Of a stretch of DNA of 5,000 bases, positions 1 through 4,680 are shown piece by piece. Both the position numbers and the translations under genes were made by a program. Source of the DNA: Epsilonproteobacteria bacterium UBA6211 (GTDB lineage Bacteria; Campylobacterota; Campylobacteria; Campylobacterales; Arcobacteraceae); the NCBI GenBank assembly GCA_002421845.1, contig DISL01000020.1:1-5000 (forward strand). Direction: 5' to 3'. Positions within the stretch are counted from its first letter, which is position 1, and every line of letters begins with the position of its first letter. The notes beneath the pieces were generated by a model that ran no database searches, was not told where the DNA came from, and saw nothing but the letters and a program-made list of their open reading frames with translations.

Positions 1-485
1 CTGCGGATTTTACATTTGTATGCCCGACTGAAATTGCTGCTATGAATGCAAAATATGATGAGTTCCAAGAGTTGGGTGTAGAGATACTTCCAATATCAAC
101 TGATACAAAATTCTCACACAAAAGATTCGTAGAGACTGAGCCTATCTTAAAAGGTTTGAAACTTACTATCGGTGCAGATACTACTAAATCTGTAGCAGAA
201 TCTTTCGGTGTACTTATCGAAGAAGAGGGTGTAGCACTTAGAGGTAGATTTTTATTCAATCCAAACGGTGTTTGTGTAGCTCAAGAGGTACAAGCTGATT
301 CTGTAGGAAGAAACGTAAATGAGTTTTTAAGACAAGTAAGAGCGTGGCAACATGCGACTGCAACGGGTGAGGTATGCCCTGCAGGTTGGAGACCTGGTAA
401 AAAAACACTTCCCGTAAATACTGATGTAGAGCAAATGACAGGTAGAGTAGGTGATTATATCACGATAGAAGAGATTTTATCTTAA
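1..485 (+). CDS. ahpC: 2-Cys peroxiredoxin, AhpC type (5' end missing)
   Basis: Thiol peroxidase of the cytoplasm that reduces hydrogen peroxide, organic hydroperoxides and peroxynitrite. The gene is open at the window's left edge: the reading frame runs from base 3 and about 160 residues are visible of a family length near 198, so roughly 40 N-terminal residues are missing. The ATG at 42 is an internal Met, because the catalytic motif lies upstream of it. The peroxidatic Cys is in DFTFVCPTE (codon 21-23) and the resolving Cys is in GEVCPAGW (codon 375-377). Their separation of 118 residues is nearly that of E. coli AhpC, so this is a typical 2-Cys enzyme. The STDTKFSHKRF stretch is also AhpC-like. 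A third Cys lies in NPNGVCVAQ. No AhpF-like reductase is visible, and the electron donor (AhpF or thioredoxin) cannot be told from here. The gene converges on the histidine kinase gene. Confidence 0.93.
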   Translation, partial: ADFTFVCPTEIAAMNAKYDEFQELGVEILPISTDTKFSHKRFVETEPILKGLKLTIGADTTKSVAESFGVLIEEEGVALRGRFLFNPNGVCVAQEVQADSVGRNVNEFLRQVRAWQHATATGEVCPAGWRPGKKTLPVNTDVEQMTGRVGDYITIEEILS

Positions 486-490
486 GTCTT

Positions 491-514
491 TAGATACGGC
501 TTTTGCCGTGTCTA
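491..514 (+). terminator. Stem-loop just after ahpC, probable terminator
   Basis: A 10-bp stem (491-500 with 505-514, one G-U pair) closes a TTTT tetraloop and starts 5 nt after the ahpC stop codon. The lower stem is GC-rich (ACGGC/GCCGT). Position and shape fit a transcription terminator or 3'-end stabiliser for ahpC. There is no T-run directly after it on either strand, so intrinsic termination is not assured. Confidence 0.5.
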
Positions 515-520
515 TGACAA

Positions 521-600
521 TAAACTTGAAAACTACGGTTGTTTCACTCTCCTCCCCCCCCCATATAAACAAAAGTATTCAACCGTAGCTTTGAGGTTTA
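521..600. repeat. Imperfect inverted repeat with a C9 tract in its loop
   Basis: The arms 521-541 and 580-600 are complementary over 21 bp with two mismatches (G-G and A-C) and one G-U pair. The 9-bp core CTACGGTTG / CAACCGTAG is perfect. The 38-nt loop contains a run of nine C at 554-562, preceded by CTCTCCT. The right arm ends on the stop codon of the histidine kinase gene and is followed on the plus strand by T6 (602-607); on the minus strand the core stem is followed by TTTT. It could act as a bidirectional terminator between the two convergent genes, though the long loop is unusual. It could also be a remnant of a small palindromic repeat. Confidence 0.6.
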
Positions 601-1497
601 GTTTTTTAGAGGTAGTTTGATAGTAAAACAAGCACCTTTACAAGGAATCATATCTGATTCATATTCCATATTTTCCAAAGATAAAATACCGTTTAGATGT
701 TTGTGTACTATTTCATGGGACATATAAAGCCCAAGTCCCGTACCTTGAGATTGATGTTTGGTGGTAAAGTACGGTTCAAATATCTTTTCTTCTATATCCT
801 TCGGTACACCACCTCCATTATCAAGTATTGAGATACAAGCATACTCTTCTTGTAGATAAGTGCTGATTTTTATATGTTTGTATTCAAGGTTTTTTTCTAC
901 CAATATATCTATAGCATTTTTGATGAGATTTATTAATACCTGAGTTAGCTCATTTTCTAGATTATAAATTTCAATTTTAGTGAAATCACATTCTAGAGTA
1001 ATCCCTTTATTTGTGAGCGTAGCATCTAAAATAGACAAAGTTTTTTTAACACATCTATCCAAATGGAAAAATCCCTTTGCCTTATCTGGTCTGAAAAAGT
1101 TTCTAAAATCATCTATTGTTTTTGATAAAAATTCAAGTTGTGCAGAAACTTTTGTAACCATTTCATCAATATCTGTATCGCTGATAGTACCCTGAGTCCA
1201 CTGTAAGACTTGAAGCTTTTGAGTTGTTATACCTATAGCTTGAAGTGGTTGACGCCATTGGTGGGCTATATTGCTTATCATCTCTCCCATTGATGCCATT
1301 TTTGATTGTTGGAAAAGTATTCTCTCTTTGTGTGCATTTTTTTCTACTTCTTCTTTGACTCTATTTTCAAGAAGCTGTGTTAATTCTAATAATTCTGTAT
1401 TTTTTAGCTCCAAAAGTTTTTGTATCTCTTGCTTTGAAGCTTTTTCTTGCTCAAAAAGTTGTTGCCACTTTTGCAGTTCAGTTATATGTTCATTCAT
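598..1497 (-). CDS. Soluble sensor histidine kinase with N-terminal coiled coil
   Basis: Cytoplasmic two-component kinase that would autophosphorylate on His and pass the phosphate to a response regulator. Numbering is from the ATG at 1497 (299 aa). Residues about 5-65 are charged and Leu/Glu/Lys-rich, with heptad character expected of a coiled coil. The H-box is MASMGEMISNIAHQWRQPL with the phospho-acceptor His79. The ATPase domain has an N-box (ELTQVLINLIKNA, Asn190 and Asn194), G1 DNGGG (226-230), an F-box EPYFTTK (241-247) and G2 GTGLGL (252-257). There is no transmembrane segment and no recognisable PAS, GAF or HAMP domain, so the signal must arrive through the coiled coil or a partner. 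No response regulator gene adjoins it, making it an orphan here. A GTG at 1515 would add six residues and is preceded in frame by a stop; neither start has a good Shine-Dalgarno, so ATG is preferred. AT-rich DNA upstream (TATAAA-like at about 1541-1550, minus strand) may hold the promoter. Confidence 0.9.
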   Translation of the reverse strand: MNEHITELQKWQQLFEQEKASKQEIQKLLELKNTELLELTQLLENRVKEEVEKNAHKERILFQQSKMASMGEMISNIAHQWRQPLQAIGITTQKLQVLQWTQGTISDTDIDEMVTKVSAQLEFLSKTIDDFRNFFRPDKAKGFFHLDRCVKKTLSILDATLTNKGITLECDFTKIEIYNLENELTQVLINLIKNAIDILVEKNLEYKHIKISTYLQEEYACISILDNGGGVPKDIEEKIFEPYFTTKHQSQGTGLGLYMSHEIVHKHLNGILSLENMEYESDMIPCKGACFTIKLPLKN

Positions 1498-1599
1498 TTG
1501 ATTGGTAGATTCCACTTAATAAAATATTCATTATTCTATCATATTTTATATAAAAAATATTACACTATTACAATTTTGTTACAAAAATATCTAATAGAT

Positions 1600-1639
1600 T
1601 TGATTTAAGTCAAAGAAATGATTTGATTTTTTTGATAAT
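1600..1639 (+). promoter_or_regulatory. Fnr/Crp-type box (one mismatch) with -10-like element
   Basis: TTGAT-TTAA-GTCAA at 1600-1613 matches the Fnr consensus TTGAT-N4-ATCAA except for one base. On the plus strand GATAAT (1634-1639) lies 27.5 bp from the box centre and predicts a start near 1646. The box near 4592 has the same 16-bp context (TTGATTTWAGTCAAAG) and the same distance to a TATAAA, which supports reading both towards the plus strand. For the minus-strand kinase gene the class II position holds only a poor -10 (AAAATT), so control of that gene is less likely. Which Crp/Fnr paralogue would bind is unknown. Confidence 0.45.
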
Positions 1640-1645
1640 ATTTCA

Positions 1646-1762
1646 GAAGTAACCGGCAAGAAGTATTGTAGATATAAGTTGATTTGACTTTTTATAACAC
1701 CTCACAACAAGCAACAACACCTCCTTTGTGCTAAAAAAGAAGATACGATTGCCGGTTATTTA
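1646..1762 (+). ncRNA. Candidate small RNA or structured 5' leader
   Basis: The segments 1647-1659 and 1749-1761 pair over 13 bp (one G-U; GC-rich core ACCGGC/GCCGGT) and enclose an 89-nt loop. The predicted plus-strand start near 1646 falls on the outer edge of this stem, as expected for a transcript with paired ends. Inside, AACACCTC occurs twice exactly 20 bp apart (1696 and 1716). The second copy continues as CACCTCCTTT, the anti-Shine-Dalgarno sequence at the 16S rRNA 3' end. It lies mostly in the loop of a small hairpin, CACAA 1703-1707 with TTGTG 1726-1730. No match to tmRNA, SRP RNA, RNase P or 6S RNA was recognised. No clear U-tract terminator follows. It could instead be part of the FmdE-like gene's leader, or a small element with terminal inverted repeats. 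The structure is directly visible; its transcription is inferred. Confidence 0.35.
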
Positions 1763-1788
1763 TAAGTTAAGGATAAGTCCTCTTATAA
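1760..1788 (+). other. Strong hairpin with possible alternative pairing
   Basis: TTATAAG (1760-1766) pairs with CTTATAA (1782-1788). Inside it AGGA (1770-1773) pairs with TCCT (1778-1781) around a TAAG tetraloop, giving 11 bp with a 3-nt bulge. It abuts and slightly overlaps the 3' arm of the preceding 13-bp stem. AGGATAA (1770-1776) could instead pair with TTATCCT at 1804-1810, so two mutually exclusive folds exist. This may be a terminator-like 3' structure for the candidate RNA or a leader switch, but no T-run follows it. Confidence 0.35.
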
Positions 1789-1823
1789 CAGCTCAATAAA
1801 ATTTTATCCTAAGTATCTTTAAG

Positions 1824-1865
1824 TTGATATAAATCAATGATAAAAATTCTCTTTTTAAATAAAAT
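1824..1865 (+). promoter_or_regulatory. Class II Fnr-type promoter of the FmdE-like gene
   Basis: TTGAT-ATAA-ATCAA at 1824-1837 is a perfect match to the Fnr-type palindrome. A -10 hexamer TAAAAT (5 of 6 to TATAAT) lies at 1860-1865. With the start at 1872 the box is centred at -41.5, the standard class II activator position, leaving a 15-nt leader that contains the AAGG ribosome site (1877-1880). There is no -35-like hexamer, which fits an activator-dependent promoter. The regulator is inferred to be a Crp/Fnr-family protein responding to oxygen or an alternative electron acceptor. Confidence 0.7.
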
Positions 1866-1886
1866 TTCTTTAAAAAAAGGCAGAAT

Positions 1887-2486
1887 ATGGAAAATAATAC
1901 AAAGTTTTTTGATGATGTTGAAAAAATAGTTATGAATGAACCTCTTGGTGGGTTTTTGGGTAGCCAAAGCGTAAGTGTTTTTTCATTCGGTGATGTGGTA
2001 AAGCTAAGCGGTCATTCATGCCCTACGGTAGCAGGTGCTTATCTTATGACGTTGTATGCCCTTAAAGCGTTACATAATAACGATGAATTGCCTATACGAG
2101 GTAATATAAAAGTAGAAATGAGAGGCAAAAAAAGTGAAAGCGTAGTGGGCGTTATAGCAAATGTAGCTTCATTTATAACAGGTGCAAAAGAAGAAGACGG
2201 TTTTAAAGGTCTTGGCGGTATATTTGCTAGAAATAATCTCTTGTTTTTCGGTGCAAAAATCCAAGGTGAGATGAAGTTTACTAGACTTGATACCAAAAAA
2301 AGCGTTGAAGTGAGTTATGATATATCAAATATTGCTTTGAGTGACTTTGACGGTAATTTGATGCAAAAATCTCTTATGAATAAAGCTACGAAAGAAGAAA
2401 GTGAGCTGTTGGGTCAACAGTGGCAAAAAAGGGTAAGTGAGATACTTCTTGTGCATAAAGATAAAGCGGTGATAGTTCACCCTTAA
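1887..2486 (+). CDS. FmdE-domain protein (FmdE family, stand-alone)
   Basis: A 199-residue soluble protein resembling the FmdE domain (formylmethanofuran dehydrogenase subunit E family). The key motif is SGHSCPTVAGAYL at about residues 41-53, matching the family's GHxCP-x(3)-G signature; its Cys is the only cysteine in the protein. It is followed by a conserved-looking core: LPIRGNIKVEMRG, GVIANVASFITGA and FKGLGGIFARNNLLFFG. The C-terminal zinc-ribbon found in longer FmdE proteins is absent, as are a signal peptide and membrane segments. The name comes from a methanogen enzyme, but no methanofuran pathway is evident; bacterial members have no firmly settled role, and metal or cofactor handling linked to molybdoenzymes is a guess. 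The start at 1887 follows AAGG with 6-nt spacing. A perfect Fnr box and -10 lie upstream. The helicase gene follows after 60 bp on the same strand and may be cotranscribed. Confidence 0.8.
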   Translation: MENNTKFFDDVEKIVMNEPLGGFLGSQSVSVFSFGDVVKLSGHSCPTVAGAYLMTLYALKALHNNDELPIRGNIKVEMRGKKSESVVGVIANVASFITGAKEEDGFKGLGGIFARNNLLFFGAKIQGEMKFTRLDTKKSVEVSYDISNIALSDFDGNLMQKSLMNKATKEESELLGQQWQKRVSEILLVHKDKAVIVHP

Positions 2487-2546
2487 TATGATGAATTTAA
2501 GCCAAAACTCCGTAAAATTAGGTAATACAATACTAGGATTTTAAAT

Positions 2547-3785
2547 ATGGCTTTTTCTTCTTTCAATCTTTGCCCACAACTTCAACAAACTTTGGCGAAT
2601 ATCGGTTTTTCTATACCGACACAGGTACAAACCAAAGTTATCCCTTTGGTTTTGGAAAAAAAAGATATTTTAGCAAAGGCAAAGACGGGGAGCGGTAAAA
2701 GTGCTAGTTTTATTTTGCCTATTTTAGAGCTTTATTCAAGAAATAGCTATGAAGGGAAATCAAAGGTAAGAGTTCTTGTACTTACTCCTACAAGGGATTT
2801 GACTATCCAAGTGGCAAAGGCTTTTGAGCTTTTTGGCAAAGGCTTAAGTAAAAAGCCAAAAGTAGTGAGCGTCATAGGCGGAGAGGGGATAAGTGAGCAA
2901 CTTTATGCTATCCAAAAAGGGTGTGATATACTAGTAGCTACTTCTGGGCGGTTGGTTGATATACTAGATAAAGGGCAGTTAAATTTAGCTCATATTGAGT
3001 TTTTTGTACTTGATGAGGCTGATAAAATGCTAAATCTTGGTTTTAGTGAAGAACTTGATAAAATACTTCTAAAACTACCTCCAAAAAGGCAAAACCTCCT
3101 TTTCTCAGCAACTTACCCACAAAAAATTATAGATATTGCATCAAAAATTACTACGAATGCAGTGGAAGTTACTATAGATGAAGATATACCGACCGTTGAT
3201 ACGGTGACACAAGAAGTAATATCTGTAAATACCGAAAATCGTGGACCGCTTCTACGTCATCTTATAGCCTCAAATCCTTCTTGGGGACAAGTCTTGGTAT
3301 TTATGGCAAATAAAAGAGCCACCGATAATATAGCTGCTAAGTTTCGCAAATATGGCTTTAGTGCGGAGTCTTTTCATGGTGATTTGACTCAAGAGGATAG
3401 AAACTTTACTCTCGATGAGTTTAAAGCTAAGAAAATCAAAATATTATTTGCTACGGATATAGCTGCAAGGGGTCTTGATATAGATGGGATTGATTGTGTG
3501 GTAAATTATGATTTGCCTAGAAGTTCTAGTGACTATATTCATAGAATAGGGCGGACGGCAAGGGCAGGTAAAAGTGGATTTGCTTTGTCATTCGTCACCC
3601 TTGAAGATACTGAACATTTTAAAATTATCAAAAAACAGTGCAAATTAGATATAGAGCCAAAACAAATAGAAGGGTTTGAGCTAGTAGGAACTCCACTAAC
3701 CAAAGAAAAAGGGAAAGCCCCAGTCAAAGGGAAAAGAAAAAGCAAGAAAGATAAGCTAAGAGAAAATATAGCTAAAGATTCTTGA
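2547..3785 (+). CDS. DEAD-box ATP-dependent RNA helicase, RhlE-like
   Basis: A 412-residue cytoplasmic RNA helicase that would remodel RNA or ribonucleoprotein (ribosome assembly, mRNA decay, cold adaptation in the family). All core motifs are present in order: Q motif GFSIPTQVQ (20-28), Walker A AKTGSGKS (45-52), Ia PTRDL (81-85), GG (111-112), Ib TSGR (132-135), DEAD (156-159), SAT (187-189), IV VLVFMAN (249-255), V ATDIAARGLD (302-311) and VI HRIGRTARAG (332-341). Small departures from consensus are PTRDL for PTREL and TSGR for TPGR; both lie in RNA-contact motifs and are not disabling. The C-terminal tail from about residue 386 is rich in Lys/Arg (GKRKSKKDK) and probably binds RNA. The short length is RhlE-like, and there is no DbpA or CsdA/DeaD RNA-binding domain. 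The ATG at 2547 is preceded by AGGA (2535-2538) with 8-nt spacing. No convincing promoter lies in the 60-bp gap, so readthrough from the FmdE-like gene is likely. Confidence 0.95.
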   Translation: MAFSSFNLCPQLQQTLANIGFSIPTQVQTKVIPLVLEKKDILAKAKTGSGKSASFILPILELYSRNSYEGKSKVRVLVLTPTRDLTIQVAKAFELFGKGLSKKPKVVSVIGGEGISEQLYAIQKGCDILVATSGRLVDILDKGQLNLAHIEFFVLDEADKMLNLGFSEELDKILLKLPPKRQNLLFSATYPQKIIDIASKITTNAVEVTIDEDIPTVDTVTQEVISVNTENRGPLLRHLIASNPSWGQVLVFMANKRATDNIAAKFRKYGFSAESFHGDLTQEDRNFTLDEFKAKKIKILFATDIAARGLDIDGIDCVVNYDLPRSSSDYIHRIGRTARAGKSGFALSFVTLEDTEHFKIIKKQCKLDIEPKQIEGFELVGTPLTKEKGKAPVKGKRKSKKDKLRENIAKDS

Positions 3786-3807
3786 ATTTTTTATTGAATC
3801 ATAATGC

Positions 3808-4506
3808 TCAATTCGTATCTATCTTCATATACCCCAAATCTGCATTTCCGTTGAGTCGTTTAATAACACTTGATTCATAAGATAGTGCCAGTGATGTGAT
3901 TTCTAAAATTTTTTCCAGAGTTTTATAGTATTTAGAAGGGTTTTCGTATGCTTTATTGGCTTCTAATATAGAAATCTCTTGGGAGTTTTTTGCCATGATA
4001 GATACGGTATCGTTTGGTTTTATAGTCCCTTCTTCCAAAACTCTATAGTACCATCCTGTAAGTCCGCTTGTATATATTTCGTTTGTAAATTCTTTGTTAT
4101 TCCATCTTTTGGAGATTTTCCAACACGGTTTTCTAGGTTGTGATACTTGAAGTAGAGCGTTGCCTATTTTGTGAATATCTCCCAAGCATACGGTACTTTC
4201 ATGAAGTCCGCTTATAGTGATGTTTTCTGCCAATGCACCAAAGGGAATATCTGATACTTTAAGGAACTCTCTCCAATGGGGATAGTTTTCATAGCTGTTT
4301 GCAAAAACCGCTTTATCAAGTCCACCGTGATGTACTTTATCTGCTACTTCATCACCTATTATGCCTAGTTTGCCTACCCATACTTCATCGTTTACTATAT
4401 CTTTAAATGAAGCACTCTCCCAGTATTTGTCCAAGAAGTTTTTTGACTCTTTATCACCGTAACTTTTTGCTTTTCCTATTTGTATAGATATGATTTTTGC
4501 TTCCAT
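3808..4506 (-). CDS. MOSC-domain protein, YiiM-like
   Basis: A 232-residue cytoplasmic protein of the MOSC (molybdenum cofactor sulfurase C-terminal) family, closest in pattern to E. coli YiiM (224 aa), which confers resistance to N-hydroxylated bases with molybdenum cofactor. Visible landmarks are GDEVADKVHHGGLDKAVF (51-68), FGALAENI (89-96), VCLGD (106-110), QVSQPRKPCWK (120-130) and GWYYRVLEEG (151-160). Cys128 in PRKPC is the conserved cysteine expected to bind the cofactor. The C-terminal part (about 175-215) looks helical, like the YiiM tail. The frame stays open to 4575, but the 23 residues before ATG 4506 are Lys/Tyr/Ile-rich, unlike the family, and cover the promoter; the ATG at 4506 has TTAAGG 8 nt upstream and begins MEAKIISIQIG, a normal YiiM start. 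The gene converges with the helicase gene (22-bp gap) and diverges from the membrane sensor. Its promoter carries a perfect Fnr-type box. Confidence 0.9.
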   Translation of the reverse strand: MEAKIISIQIGKAKSYGDKESKNFLDKYWESASFKDIVNDEVWVGKLGIIGDEVADKVHHGGLDKAVFANSYENYPHWREFLKVSDIPFGALAENITISGLHESTVCLGDIHKIGNALLQVSQPRKPCWKISKRWNNKEFTNEIYTSGLTGWYYRVLEEGTIKPNDTVSIMAKNSQEISILEANKAYENPSKYYKTLEKILEITSLALSYESSVIKRLNGNADLGYMKIDTN

Positions 4507-4533
4507 ATTATTAGCCTTAAAAGAATATATGCA

Positions 4534-4575
4534 ATTATATTTAATTTTATACAAAACTTGTTTGATTTGTATCAA
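4534..4575 (-). promoter_or_regulatory. Class II Fnr-type promoter of the MOSC gene
   Basis: TTGAT-TTGT-ATCAA at 4562-4575 is a perfect Fnr-type palindrome. Read on the minus strand, a perfect TATAAT lies at 4539-4534. With the start at about 4527 the box is centred at -41.5 and leaves a leader of about 20 nt with the TTAAGG ribosome site. The geometry is identical to that before the FmdE-like gene. There is no -35 match, consistent with activator dependence. Confidence 0.72.
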
Positions 4576-4591
4576 TTAATAAAAAAATTTA

Positions 4592-4631
4592 TTGATTTTA
4601 GTCAAAGCTTTATTTACATTATTTATATAAA
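4592..4631 (+). promoter_or_regulatory. Fnr-type box (one mismatch) and -10 for the membrane sensor
   Basis: TTGAT-TTTA-GTCAA at 4592-4605 has one mismatch to the Fnr palindrome and stands 30 bp (about three helical turns) from the perfect box of the divergent MOSC gene. On the plus strand TATAAA at 4626-4631 gives a predicted start near 4638 and a box centre near -39.5, about 2 bp from ideal. Box context and spacing repeat those at 1600-1639. The leader to ATG 4681 would be about 43 nt. The two boxes may be shared by both divergent genes. Confidence 0.5.
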
Positions 4632-4680
4632 CTTTCATGGTTTAATGTTTTTTCATTTATATTATATAAAGGTATCTATA

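Larger units (their letters stand above)
1516..1886. other. 371-bp gene-free region rich in regulatory structure
   Basis: No convincing ORF was found on either strand between the divergent histidine kinase and FmdE-like genes. Plus-strand ATGs run into stops quickly (for example the ATG at 1619, followed by ATT TGA). In order it holds: AT-rich DNA likely to carry the kinase promoter (1516-1595); a one-mismatch Fnr-type palindrome (1600-1613); a -10-like GATAAT (1634-1639); a 13-bp closing stem around an 89-nt loop (1647-1761); a second strong hairpin (1760-1788); and a perfect Fnr box with a -10 element feeding the FmdE-like gene (1824-1865). The gap is unusually long for this compact stretch, where the others are 60-174 bp, and most of it is accounted for by these elements. 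Confidence 0.7.

Noticed and set aside
980..1501. Plus-strand open frames inside the histidine kinase gene (980-1195 and 1271-1501)
   Set aside because: They are antisense to a well-supported gene, rich in Ser/Phe/Cys as expected of such shadows, and have no domain signature.
1498..1515. GTG start of the histidine kinase at 1515
   Set aside because: It adds six non-conserved residues and has no Shine-Dalgarno. The ATG at 1497 is the more usual codon, though the choice is not certain.
1646..1762. Known housekeeping RNA (6S, SRP RNA, tmRNA, RNase P) or a MITE
   Set aside because: None of their conserved sequence signatures is seen. For a MITE, no target-site duplication is visible around the 13-bp terminal repeats and a second copy is not in the window.
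2039..2296. Minus-strand open frame inside the FmdE-like gene
   Set aside because: The plus-strand frame has a clear family motif, promoter and ribosome site; the antisense product resembles nothing.
2526..2531. TACAAT as a -10 for a separate helicase promoter
   Set aside because: The implied start would fall on the ribosome binding site at 2535-2538, and there is no upstream box or -35; readthrough is simpler.
3539..3745. Minus-strand open frame inside the helicase gene
   Set aside because: It overlaps motif VI and the tail of an intact helicase and lacks any coding support.
3754..3800. Terminator between the helicase and MOSC genes
   Set aside because: Only 5-bp stems are possible (AGCTA/TAGCT and GATTC/GAATC), and the T6 run is either inside or too far from them. 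This is too weak to call.
4507..4575. N-terminal extension of the MOSC protein to the upstream ATG at 4575
   Set aside because: The extra 23 residues are unlike the family and cover the TATAAT and part of the Fnr box. The ATG at 4506 has a proper ribosome site and matches the usual protein start.
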